NCBI RefSeq assembly: GCF_016584085.1
Contig: NZ_NRSJ01000003.1
Span: 62,001-126,000, forward strand
Reading direction: 5' to 3'
DNA length: 64,000 nucleotides
DNA from: Halochromatium glycolicum
GTDB lineage: Bacteria > Pseudomonadota > Gammaproteobacteria > Chromatiales > Chromatiaceae
The notes under the pieces were generated by a model. The model did not search any database, was not told the DNA's origin, and saw nothing but the letters and a program-made list of their open reading frames with translations. Position 1 is the first letter of the stretch, and each line of letters begins with the position of its first letter. Shown piece after piece: positions 56,738 to 64,000 of this stretch. The position numbers and the translations under genes were made by a program.

Positions 56738-57799
56738 GTGGGCATCAATCGTAATTGGAGTCATCAAGGTCGAGGGGAGCGACCTCTCGGGCCGGTCATG
56801 CTCGACCTCATGGGCACCGAGCTGACGGAGGAGGAGCGCGAGCTGTTGCAGCACCCTGCCGTCGGTGGTGTGATCCTGTTTACGCGTAATTTTGCAGAGC
56901 CTCGGCAAATGGTTGCGCTGACCGAGTCGATCAGGGCAGCCGATGCGCGAAGCTTGCTGATCGCCGTTGATCAGGAGGGAGGGGCTGTACAGCGTTTTCG
57001 CAACGGCCTGACCAGACTGCCCCCAGCGGCCGCCTTCGGGGCGCTTCATGCGCTCGATGCCCGGGCGGCGGCCGAAGCGGCACGCGCACTGGGCTGGCTG
57101 ATGGCGGCAGAGCTGCGCGCGCTCGGGGTGGACTTCAGCTTTGCACCCGTGCTCGATGTCGACCAAGGGGTGAGTCGGGTCATCGGTGACCGCGCCTTCG
57201 CGACGGAGCCCGATGTGGTTGCCGCTCTTGCGGGCGCCTGGCTCGATGGCGTTCGAAGCGCCGGAATGACCGGATGCGGAAAACACTTCCCGGGGCACGG
57301 CGGTGTCGTCGCGGACTCGCATCGAGAGCTGCCGGAAGACCCCCGGCCCTTTGCTGCGCTCGAGCGCTTCGATCTGCTTCCGTTCCGGCGTCTTATGGGG
57401 GCCGGGCTCGAGGCGGTGATGCCAGCCCATGTGCGCTATCCCGCGATTGCCCCGGAGCCAGCTGGCTTCTCGTCGTTCTGGCTGCGCGACCTGCTGCGGG
57501 GCCGACTCCGCTTCGAGGGCGCGATCCTCAGTGATGATCTCAATATGACGGCGGCCGATGCGGCCGGTGCCCCCGCTGAGCGCGCGCTGGCCGCATTACA
57601 GGCCGGCTGCGACATGGTGCTGATCTGCAATAATCGGCCCGCCGCTCTGGCCATCTGTGATGCGGTAGCCGATTGGTGCGACCCTGAGACGGACCTGCGC
57701 CTCAGTCGGTTACGCGGGCGGCAGGGGGTCGCCCTGACGGATGCGGCCCGCCGTGAGGCGGCAGAAGAATCCCTTGCCGCATTGGCGGGCTATCTCTGA
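56738..57799 (+). CDS. nagZ: beta-N-acetylhexosaminidase NagZ (peptidoglycan recycling)
   Basis: The 353-residue GH3 enzyme removes GlcNAc from cytoplasmic muropeptides. The family core is VMLDLMGTELTEEERELLQHPAVGGVILFTRNF, VDQEGGAVQRFRNG, GKHFPGHGGVVADSHRELP and SDDLNMTAAD, with His and Asp in the acid/base loop. The GTG at 56738 has GAGGGG 7 bases upstream and is preferred to the ATG at 56684, although the region before GPVMLD is variable. hpt and the MTIP-like phosphorylase lie downstream. Confidence 0.94.
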   Translation: MGINRNWSHQGRGERPLGPVMLDLMGTELTEEERELLQHPAVGGVILFTRNFAEPRQMVALTESIRAADARSLLIAVDQEGGAVQRFRNGLTRLPPAAAFGALHALDARAAAEAARALGWLMAAELRALGVDFSFAPVLDVDQGVSRVIGDRAFATEPDVVAALAGAWLDGVRSAGMTGCGKHFPGHGGVVADSHRELPEDPRPFAALERFDLLPFRRLMGAGLEAVMPAHVRYPAIAPEPAGFSSFWLRDLLRGRLRFEGAILSDDLNMTAADAAGAPAERALAALQAGCDMVLICNNRPAALAICDAVADWCDPETDLRLSRLRGRQGVALTDAARREAAEESLAALAGYL

Positions 57800-57800
57800 A

Positions 57801-57874
57801 GCGGCTGTGTCTGCTCCATGCTGGGAGATGGGCATCGAATGGCCGGCCGGGGTGACTCGGTGCAGACGCAGCCG
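57801..57874. other. Inverted repeat after nagZ; rest of the nagZ-hpt gap empty
   Basis: The arms GCGGCTGTGTCTGC (57801-57814) and GCAGACGCAGCCG (57862-57874) are inverted copies with one mismatch and flank ~47 bases that include GGCCGGCC. There is no T-run. In the remaining ~265 bases up to hpt at 58140 no gene, repeat family or promoter was recognised. Confidence 0.4.
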
Positions 57875-58139
57875 TTGCCAAACTCCGGCTGCGCAACAGC
57901 TGTGCTCAAGATGGGGTTTTTCGCTCTGTGGGCCTGAGTGACTCGGCTTTGAGCCACCGCTTCGCCTCTAGCGATTGCGCGGAGCTCGAGGTCCTAAACC
58001 CTGCTGTGATGGCTGTCGAGTCTGATCGAGTGCCTCTCGAAGCCTGTCTCGCCCGATCAGCGCAGAGCGCTGCAAGAGTTCGCAAGAGCACCCGACTAAC
58101 CGGACTGGGTCAGACGACGAAGGCCCGAGGAGACGAAGC

Positions 58140-58700
58140 ATGAACAAGATGACCGACGAAGAATACCGAGCGATTGCGGCGCGCAGCGAGCGCCTGGTGT
58201 CCGGTGGCGAGGTTGAGGCTGCACTCGGGCGCATGAGCGAATCGATCGATGCGCTCCTGGGCGGCAAGGACCCGGTCGTGCTGAGCGTGATGACTGGCGG
58301 GATCGTCGTGACCGGGTTGTTGCTGCCCCGGTTGGATTTCGCGTTGCGTCTCGACTACGTGCACGCGACCCGCTACCGCGGTGCAACGAGCGGCGGCCAA
58401 ATCGAATGGCGCCATCGACCCACGGAGGCTGTCCGCGGCGAGCATGTGCTCGTGGTCGATGACATCTTCGACGAAGGCCTGACGATGGAGGCAATCGTGA
58501 ATGCCTGCTACGAGGACGGGGCCGCGTCGGTCGTCAGTGCCGTGCTGGTCGAGAAGACGCGGCAGCGGCAATGTGACTACCGCCCCGATGTGATTGGCCT
58601 CCAGGTGCCGGATCGTTATGTGATGGGATACGGCCTCGACTACAAGAGCTACTTCCGGAACGCTGACGGCATCCTCGCGGCGAGCGATCAAGACGTTTGA
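58140..58700 (+). CDS. hpt: Hypoxanthine-guanine phosphoribosyltransferase
   Basis: The 186-residue PRTase converts hypoxanthine or guanine to IMP or GMP with PRPP. The PRPP-binding signature is VLVVDDIFDEGLTMEAI; SVMTGGIVVTGLLLPRL and DYVHATRYRGATSGG are the other family blocks; YVMGYGLDYKSYFRN holds the base-contacting region. GAGGAGA lies 8 bases upstream. It lies between nagZ and the phosphorylase at 59819, as in Pseudomonas where nagZ, hpt and an MTI phosphorylase are clustered. Confidence 0.92.
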   Translation: MNKMTDEEYRAIAARSERLVSGGEVEAALGRMSESIDALLGGKDPVVLSVMTGGIVVTGLLLPRLDFALRLDYVHATRYRGATSGGQIEWRHRPTEAVRGEHVLVVDDIFDEGLTMEAIVNACYEDGAASVVSAVLVEKTRQRQCDYRPDVIGLQVPDRYVMGYGLDYKSYFRNADGILAASDQDV

Positions 58701-58813
58701 GACGAGCGGCGCGTCTGCGCGAACAGCCGCCGAGCCGTGCTCGGATCACCGTATGGCGGTCTTGGCCAAGCAAGCGTTCAGCTCTGCAAAAAGCTAATAT
58801 AATGAAGGGCTTG

Positions 58814-58842
58814 TTGACAATCTTCCGGCAATGGGCTACACA
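58814..58842 (+). promoter_or_regulatory. Candidate promoter for the hemerythrin gene
   Basis: TTGACA (58814-58819) matches the -35 consensus and is 17 bases from TACACA (58837-58842), a weak -10. An alternative is TATAAT at 58798-58803, whose -35 is poor. Both lie upstream of 58986. Confidence 0.4.
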
Positions 58843-58985
58843 AGCATTAGGCGGACGAGGGCGCCATTTAACGCTTCGCTAGGACGCGCCGCCCGATCAA
58901 GAAGACGCCCGCGCTCGCCTGGCATGATGCAGTAGCCTGGACAGGCGCGCTTCCGGGCGTTCCCACGAGAACGAGGAGGATTGTT

Positions 58986-59429
58986 ATGCAGACGCTGGAC
59001 GGCTACCGCAGTAGTCATGCAGAGCTGCGCCAGATGATCGACGATCTGCGCCAGCTTATCGTGCCCGAGCAGCTGAGGATTCGGCCCAATGCGAAGACGG
59101 CTTATCAGCTGCTCTGTGATCTGGCGCAAAAGGTCAAGCTTCATCTCGCCGAGGAGGACAAGCAGCTCTACCCAAACCTGCTGATCCATGAAGACCCTAA
59201 GGTCAAGTCGATCGCATGGGGCTTCATCAGCGGTGAAAAGCCACTAAGGCGCAGCTTCGACGAATACTACAAGCGCTGGCTGAAGAACTGCGATTTCAAC
59301 TTCACCGACGAGTTCCTCGAAGAGACGCACGAGATCTTCGATATGCTCAGTTATCGAATCGATCGCGAAGAGCAGGTCCTGTTCCCAAAGCTGCTCGAGA
59401 TCGGGATCTTTGCCGAGCAACGGTTCTAA
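58986..59429 (+). CDS. Hemerythrin-like (HHE) protein
   Basis: The 147-residue all-helical protein has the diiron ligand pattern of hemerythrin: His in SSHAELRQM, HLAEEDKQLYP, a His in EETHEIFDML and Glu in REEQVLFPKLLE. Such domains bind O2 or NO or protect iron. It could act in oxygen or nitrosative sensing in a microaerobic organism; this is inference. GAGGA lies 8 bases before the ATG. The stop codon overlaps the first base of a family C repeat. Confidence 0.85.
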   Translation: MQTLDGYRSSHAELRQMIDDLRQLIVPEQLRIRPNAKTAYQLLCDLAQKVKLHLAEEDKQLYPNLLIHEDPKVKSIAWGFISGEKPLRRSFDEYYKRWLKNCDFNFTDEFLEETHEIFDMLSYRIDREEQVLFPKLLEIGIFAEQRF

Positions 59430-59503
59430 GAAGCCCTAACAGAATGCGCTCTACGGCCTAGCAAATAGCAGCTTGTGCAGGCTAGCCAGGCATTTTGCTA
59501 GGG
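59429..59503 (+). repeat. Family C dispersed repeat, copy after the hemerythrin gene
   Basis: It begins AGAAGCCCTAACAGAATGCG at the hemerythrin stop and ends near GCTAGGGCGCC. The stem GGCCTAGC/GCTAGCC is present. Five bases further on, a family A copy begins, so C and A are back to back. Confidence 0.7.
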
Positions 59504-59507
59504 CGCC

Positions 59508-59670
59508 TAAGGCGATTTCTGTCAAAGCTCATACCGCCTTGCTGGTCTTTTCGCTCGCCTTCTTCGTCGCGCCGCCGGTCACATAGCCCGGCTATGCTCC
59601 CGGCGACGCTCCTCGAAGGCAAACGAAAATCCTGCGTAATTCGGTACGAGCTTTTCCGGCAATCGCCTAA
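59508..59670 (-). repeat. Family A dispersed repeat, copy 2 (163 bp, inverted)
   Basis: Its reverse complement is nearly identical to 3363-3525, including the CATAGCC..GGCTATG palindrome and the AGGCGATT/AATCGCCT ends. It lies between the hemerythrin gene and the MTIP-like gene. Downstream, a 9-bp hairpin (59715-59723 with 59727-59735) is also visible, without a T-run. Confidence 0.85.
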
Positions 59671-59818
59671 GCAGTTCGCGCCGCCCAATCCTGGCCCGGT
59701 TCGCCGCGTCGCGAGCAACCGGCAAGGCCGGTTGCTAGGCCGGCCGGTGCAGGCATGAGTGTTCAAGCCTCGCTTCGCTCCAGTACAATGCAGTCCTTGC
59801 ATTCGAGGAGCGGTATCC

Positions 59819-60571
59819 ATGTCAGCGTTGGCCATCATTGGAGGTTCCGGCTTCGGCGCCTTACCGGAGCTCGAGGAGCGTGAGCGTCATCAGGTCGAAA
59901 CGCGGTACGGCCTGACCTCAGCGCCCTTGATCGAGGGCGTGTTGGCTGGCCTGCCGGTCTGGTTCCTGGCGCGCCATGGGGCTGAGCACCAAGTGCCGCC
60001 TCACCGGATCAATTATCGGGCGAATATCCAGGCCCTGGCCGACGCCGGCTGCAGATCGATTGTTGCCCTGGGCGCCGTTGGCGGATTGCACCCTTCCTGC
60101 GCACCCGGGACGCTTTGCGTTCCGGACCAACTCGTCGACTACACCTGGGGTCGCGCTCAGACCTTCTTCGATGGCGAGCTCGACGGCGTGGACCATGTCG
60201 ATTTCTCGTCCCCCTACAGCGAGCCGCTAAGGCAGGAGCTCCTTGCTGCCGCGCGAGCCAATGATCAGCCGCTCCGCGATGGCGGTATCTACGGGGTGAC
60301 CCAGGGCCCCCGTCTCGAGACGGCCGCCGAGATCCGACGAATGGGTCGTGACGGTTGCGATATCGTTGGTATGACGGCCATGCCCGAGGCGGGGCTCGCC
60401 CGTGAACGCGGTATCGCTTACGCCACGCTTGCCTTCGTCGTCAACTGGGGTGCAGGCCTGTCCGAGCAGGCGCTGACGATGCAGGCAATCAACGCGCAGA
60501 TTGCACGTTGCGCCGAAGACATCCAGCGTCTGCTGCTAGCCGTTGCCCAGAAACGAGCCGAGCGGCGCTAG
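59819..60571 (+). CDS. S-methyl-5'-thioadenosine/thioinosine phosphorylase
   Basis: The 250-residue PNP-family enzyme cleaves methylthioadenosine or methylthioinosine to the purine base and methylthioribose-1-phosphate. Family blocks are IIGGSGF, FLARHGAEHQVPPHRINYRANIQAL, CRSIVALGAVGGL, GVTQGPRLETAAEIRRMGRDGCDIVGMTAMPEA and VVNWGAG. The LETAAEI variant and the nagZ-hpt neighbourhood resemble the methylthioinosine phosphorylase of Pseudomonas. The ATG at 59819 has GAGGAGCGG upstream; a start at 59759 is less likely. Whether it prefers MTA or MTI cannot be decided from sequence. Confidence 0.88.
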   Translation: MSALAIIGGSGFGALPELEERERHQVETRYGLTSAPLIEGVLAGLPVWFLARHGAEHQVPPHRINYRANIQALADAGCRSIVALGAVGGLHPSCAPGTLCVPDQLVDYTWGRAQTFFDGELDGVDHVDFSSPYSEPLRQELLAAARANDQPLRDGGIYGVTQGPRLETAAEIRRMGRDGCDIVGMTAMPEAGLARERGIAYATLAFVVNWGAGLSEQALTMQAINAQIARCAEDIQRLLLAVAQKRAERR

Positions 60572-60643
60572 ATTCCGATATTCTCTCTACACCAAGCCCA
60601 GCGAAACCAAGCCCAACGAAGAACGACCCGCGGAGAATCGACC

Positions 60644-61537
60644 ATGGCTGACGACCAGGAGCAAACGAACACCAGGATGGGCTTCCTCCCCAAGCTCGTC
60701 CTCTGGAGCCTCGTGCTCCTTTTTGGATTTCTTTACCTGGGCTCGCTCGAACGCGAGAGCGGCGACCCCCTGGTGCCCTTCACGATGGGCGGTAATCAGG
60801 GGTCCCAGGGGCCTGCAGAAGCATCGGCGCCTGCAGAAGCATCCAGCAGCGCTGGGGCCGCCTCTAGTGCCCAGCCGGGGGAACAGGCTGCAAGCGTCCC
60901 GAGTGTCCCGAGCGTCCCGGCGAAGGCGGCAAGTGCTGAGGCTGATACGGCGCAGCAGTCGTCGGCCAAGATCGCCGATGCATCGACAGCTGATGCATCG
61001 AAAGCCGATGCATCGATACAGGCCGCTGCACAGTCGTCATCCGGAAGCGCTGTTGGCCAAGAACAAGACAGCGATGTCAGCAAAGAGGAGGCTGAGGCCT
61101 TCGCCCAGGCGGTGATGAAGAAGCAGTCTGGCGGCGGGGCGTCGACCCAGACCGCGACCACTTCCGTCGAAGGCGGGGCGCCAGTGGCAGAGGCAGCAGC
61201 GGCAGAAGAGGATGCGCCGGCCTCGGCAGACTCCTCCGCAGCGACCGCTCAGGCTTCAGCTGCCAAACAGGCCGCTGACAGCCAGGACTGGGTCACGCAG
61301 CGCCGCGCAGAGATGGAAGCCTATTATGCGCAACGACGTCGTCAGGCCGAGGCGTTTGCGCGCGAGCGCTGGCAGGCCATGCAGCGCATGATTCCCGGCG
61401 GGGTTCCCGGCGGCGGACCCATGGCCGGACCAGGTATGTTGCCACCGCCGTCGCCTTATGCGGCCCGTCGCCCTTGGTCTGCGCCGGCTATGCCTAGCTA
61501 CCCGGTTGCTCCAACGGCTGTGCCGGGGACGCGTTAG
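60644..61537 (+). CDS. Ala/Ser-rich membrane-anchored protein (hypothetical)
   Basis: The 297-residue product has one N-terminal membrane segment (PKLVLWSLVLLFGFLYLGSL, about 15-34). A long Ala/Ser/Glu-rich low-complexity region follows, with short internal repeats such as EASAPAEASSS, VPSVPSVPAK and DASTADASKADASI. A charged segment near residue 215 (RRAEMEAYYAQRRRQAEAFARERWQAMQR) is probably helical, and the C-terminus is Gly/Pro rich. No family is recognised. An aspecific role as an anchored linker is possible. It is bracketed by family A copies on both sides together with the phosphorylase gene. Confidence 0.75.
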   Translation: MADDQEQTNTRMGFLPKLVLWSLVLLFGFLYLGSLERESGDPLVPFTMGGNQGSQGPAEASAPAEASSSAGAASSAQPGEQAASVPSVPSVPAKAASAEADTAQQSSAKIADASTADASKADASIQAAAQSSSGSAVGQEQDSDVSKEEAEAFAQAVMKKQSGGGASTQTATTSVEGGAPVAEAAAAEEDAPASADSSAATAQASAAKQAADSQDWVTQRRAEMEAYYAQRRRQAEAFARERWQAMQRMIPGGVPGGGPMAGPGMLPPPSPYAARRPWSAPAMPSYPVAPTAVPGTR

Positions 61538-61544
61538 GTCGGCG

Positions 61545-61695
61545 TAAGGCGATTGCCGGAAAGGCTCGTACCGAATGACGCTAGATCTTCGTTTGCCTTC
61601 GAGGGGCATCGTCGGGTTCTGTTACCGGCGGCGCAACAAAGAAGGCGAGCGAAAAGGCTAGCAACGCCGGTATGAGCGTTGACAGAAATCGCCTC
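61545..61695 (+). repeat. Family A dispersed repeat, copy 3 (~151 bp)
   Basis: It is a direct copy of the element at 3363-3525, shorter by ~12 bases because the CATAGCC palindrome is deleted. The ends (AGGCGATT/AATCGCCT) and the edge TTGACA are kept. Its left end is eight bases after the stop of the Ala/Ser-rich gene. Confidence 0.8.
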
Positions 61696-61753
61696 AGCTC
61701 AAAGCGGCCTCGAGCCAGGGCGGCTGTTGCCGCCCTGTTTGCCTGTCGCGAAT

Positions 61754-62893
61754 TTACTCCCAGCGAAACAGTCGGGCTGCAATAAGGGTCAAGATTGCGG
61801 CGATGGTCAGGAGCAGCGTCAGCTGCGGCAGGACGTCGAGTAGGCCGGCGCCGTCGATCATCACCGCGCGTGCGCCCTGCACCAGATAGCTCAGCGGCAT
61901 CAGATAGGACATCGCCTGGGCGGCGGCACTGGCTCCCTCCATCGAAAACCAGACGCCCGAGAGTAATAGCATCGGCCAAGACAGCATGTTCAGCAGGCCA
62001 TCGGCGAGCTCTTCGGTGCGAAGCCGCGATGCGACGATGAGTCCGAGGCTGATCATGCAGAGCGCGCCAGCCGCATAGATCAGTGCCAGCGCGAGGTATG
62101 AGCCGCGCATCGGAAAATCGAGCAGTAATGCGGCCCCTGCATAGACGGCCAGGCTGGATGCGGCCACGACGAGCAGCCTGGACAGGATCTGGGCGATCAG
62201 GAACTCGAGTGCAGTCAAAGGGGTCGCCTTTAGGCGCCGCAGCACGCCGTTCTTGCGATAGCGCACCACGACCCAGCCGACACCCCAGAGGCTAGAGAAC
62301 ATCAGGTTCATCGCGAGCACGCCCGGTACCGCCCAGTCCGCATAGCTGAGGGCCTCGCCTTTTGCCGTCTTGCGCTCGATGTCGGTGGGCTTGGGCTTGT
62401 CTGCAAGCGCCATCGATCCCAGCAGGAGGCGCTCGGCGATCTCGCCGTTCGGCGATTTGGGGTTGACCCAGTAGGTCCCGGCGCTCGGCATTTGCAGCAG
62501 CAGGTCCAGCTGGTGGCGCGCGACCTTAGCGATGCCGGCATCCAGGTCGGCCACCGGAATGAGCTGAACAGCCGCAATGCCAACGAGACCGTCGAGGTGC
62601 GCTGCCTCTGATGCTGACGCTGAGTCTGGGATGTCGACTAGCCCGATCTTCAAGAGTGGCTGCCCGCCGGAGCCGAAGATGAAGGCGAAGGCGACGATCA
62701 TCAGCACCGGCATCAGGATGTTCCAGATCAAGCCGGCGGTGTCGCGATAGAATTCCCGGTTCCGTGCGGCGAAGATCGCTGCGATACGCTGCCAACTCAG
62801 GGTGGCGCGCGGCGCCCCCGGTGCATGGGCCCCAGGTGCATGGGCCCCAGGTGCATGGTCAGGCGCTTCGGCAGCGGCCCCTCGGGTTCGCAT
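61754..62893 (-). CDS. ABC-2 type transporter permease
   Basis: The 379-residue protein has an N-terminal membrane segment (IWNILMPVLMIVAFAFIFGSGG), a large extracytoplasmic loop (~residues 70-185) and five C-terminal segments, the ABC-2/YhhJ type. It lies seven bases after the ATPase gene. Such pairs export drugs, lipids or polymers. The N-terminus has a GAHAP repeat (three units), encoded by 15-base DNA repeats at 62820-62861, that is variable and may not belong to the conserved core. Confidence 0.9.
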   Translation of the reverse strand: MRTRGAAAEAPDHAPGAHAPGAHAPGAPRATLSWQRIAAIFAARNREFYRDTAGLIWNILMPVLMIVAFAFIFGSGGQPLLKIGLVDIPDSASASEAAHLDGLVGIAAVQLIPVADLDAGIAKVARHQLDLLLQMPSAGTYWVNPKSPNGEIAERLLLGSMALADKPKPTDIERKTAKGEALSYADWAVPGVLAMNLMFSSLWGVGWVVVRYRKNGVLRRLKATPLTALEFLIAQILSRLLVVAASSLAVYAGAALLLDFPMRGSYLALALIYAAGALCMISLGLIVASRLRTEELADGLLNMLSWPMLLLSGVWFSMEGASAAAQAMSYLMPLSYLVQGARAVMIDGAGLLDVLPQLTLLLTIAAILTLIAARLFRWE

Positions 62894-62899
62894 TGTGCG

Positions 62900-63784
62900 T
62901 CAGGCTCGCAGGTGGTGACCGGTGAGTTTCAGGAAGAGGTCCTCGAGGCTTGGCCGGTCGACCCGCAGATCGATCAGGGACGTCCCTTGTCGCTCGAGCT
63001 GTTCGAGGGCATTGGCGACATCGTCGACGTAGAGCTCGATCATCGTATCACGACGCTCGGCGTTGTCTGGTAGGGGGTGGTCTTTCGGCCAGGCGTGAAC
63101 AGGCAGACGCAGTATCGCGGCTGGAAACTCTTCCTGGATCAACGTTCTCGGGTCGCCTTGAGTCAGGATACGGCCCTGATCGACGATCGCGATCTCATCG
63201 CAGAGCCGTTCGGCCTCTTCCATATAGTGTGTGGTGAGCAGGATCGTCGTCCCGCGTTCCCGGACCCGGTCGATCAGGGCCCAGAAGTTGCGTCGCGCCT
63301 GGGGGTCGAGCCCGGTGGTCGGCTCGTCGAGGAAGACCAACACCGGCTCATTGACCAGCGCGATGGCGAGCAGCAGGCGCTGGCGTTGTCCTCCCGAGAG
63401 CTTGCGGGTGTCGCGATTCAGGATCGCGCGAAGATGGCAGAGCTCGATCAGCTCTTCGAGGTCCGCATGGCGCCGATAGAGGCGGGCGAACATCGTCAAG
63501 GCCTCGTGTACCCGTTGAAAGTCCTGTAATGCGGTGGCCTGAAACTGGATGCCGACCTGCTCACGGAAATCGCGATCGAGCGGTCGGCCGCGAAACAGGA
63601 TCTGTCCGGCCGTTGGCGTTTGGATGCCTTCGAGCATCTCCAGTGTGGTGGTCTTGCCTGCGCCGTTGGGGCCGAGCAGGCCGAAGCATTGTCCTGGGCG
63701 GACACCGAGGCTGATGCCGTCGACGGCCCTGACGCCCGGGAATTGCTTCTCCAAGCCCTCTGCAGCGAGCAGGAACGGGGCCAT
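62900..63784 (-). CDS. ABC transporter ATP-binding protein
   Basis: The 294-residue ATPase has Walker A GPNGAGKTTT, Q-loop, signature LSGGQRQRLLLA, Walker B VLVFLDEPTTGLDP and H-loop TTHYMEEA. The sequence resembles the DrrA/NodI-type ATPases of ABC-2 exporters, and a ~70-residue C-terminal domain follows the ATPase core. It is the first gene of a two-gene unit with the permease at 61754-62893. Substrate unknown. Confidence 0.94.
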   Translation of the reverse strand: MAPFLLAAEGLEKQFPGVRAVDGISLGVRPGQCFGLLGPNGAGKTTTLEMLEGIQTPTAGQILFRGRPLDRDFREQVGIQFQATALQDFQRVHEALTMFARLYRRHADLEELIELCHLRAILNRDTRKLSGGQRQRLLLAIALVNEPVLVFLDEPTTGLDPQARRNFWALIDRVRERGTTILLTTHYMEEAERLCDEIAIVDQGRILTQGDPRTLIQEEFPAAILRLPVHAWPKDHPLPDNAERRDTMIELYVDDVANALEQLERQGTSLIDLRVDRPSLEDLFLKLTGHHLRA

Positions 63785-63969
63785 TATCCGCTGAGTATAG
63801 AGGTGCGGCTAGCGCTGCTTCGGGACTGTCCAGAAATCACTGCCCGATTTCGGAGCCACCAGTCGCGGCAGCATCGGGATGCAGATGATGGACCATTCCT
63901 TCGCGGAGCGACCATGGAGGCGGGTGCGCACCGAAGGCGACGAATACCGGTGCGGCGGGGTGACTTGCG

Positions 63970-64000
63970 CCGCTGCGACGGCTTCTGCCCGTCGCAGCGG
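63970..64000. terminator. Hairpin at the window end (partial)
   Basis: A perfect 12-bp stem (63970-63981 with 63989-64000) closes a seven-base loop. It is cut by the window edge, so no T-run can be assessed. In 63785-63969 no gene was recognised. Confidence 0.4.

Overview
The window is a 64 kb chromosomal stretch of a GC-rich gammaproteobacterium, most likely a purple sulfur bacterium of the Chromatiaceae or a close relative. The evidence is a Tat-exported high-potential iron-sulfur protein (44002-44361), a bidirectional NAD-linked [NiFe] hydrogenase operon hoxFUYHW (20911-26848), and gammaproteobacterial gene orders (atpAGDC-glmU-glmS, rlmE-ftsH-folP-glmM, ratA-rnfH facing bamE, bamE/fur divergent, pepA-holC). 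No rRNA, tRNA, CRISPR array, prophage or complete insertion sequence was recognised.

Layout: 1-7083 holds the end of the F1 ATP synthase operon, then glmU and glmS. 7515-13777 is a signalling island: a GGDEF/EAL protein, a response regulator whose EAL tail is broken by an in-frame amber codon, and a divergent PAS histidine kinase. 13866-19955 carries hemE, uvrD, a TRAP-type binding protein and a HemW-like radical SAM protein. 20153-26848 holds hsp20, with a predicted RNA-thermometer leader, divergent from the hox operon. 26958-42993 is mostly housekeeping: a TetR regulator, PBP1A, manA, an exported Pcm, a CinA-domain protein, holC-pepA, lptG, cysM, a hendecad coiled-coil protein, rlmD, a CYTH protein and a peptide-binding lipoprotein. 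43083-50770 holds an NlpC/P60 lipoprotein, the HiPIP gene, rlmE, ftsH, folP and glmM. 50981-63784 holds an SNF transporter, ratA-rnfH, bamE, fur, an L,D-transpeptidase, peptide permeases, nagZ, hpt, a hemerythrin, an MTA/MTI phosphorylase, an Ala/Ser-rich membrane protein and an ABC-2 exporter.

Functional links: glmS, glmM and glmU together cover fructose-6-phosphate to UDP-GlcNAc, and PBP1A, NagZ, the L,D-transpeptidase and the NlpC protein act on the wall built from it. The phosphorylase and Hpt could together salvage purine from methylthioadenosine/inosine. HoxFUYH exchanges electrons between H2 and NAD(H), and HoxW matures HoxH.

The most unusual feature is a set of short non-coding repeats in the intergenic gaps. 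Family A (about 163 bp, three copies), family B (81 bp, two full copies), family C (about 80 bp, several copies) and family D (88 bp, two copies) have inverted ends or stems and no coding capacity. In one place B sits inside a C element. Other points are a likely CTG start for folP, a small ORF bridging hoxF and hoxU with ATGA overlaps at both ends, and low-complexity insertions in HoxF and HoxU.
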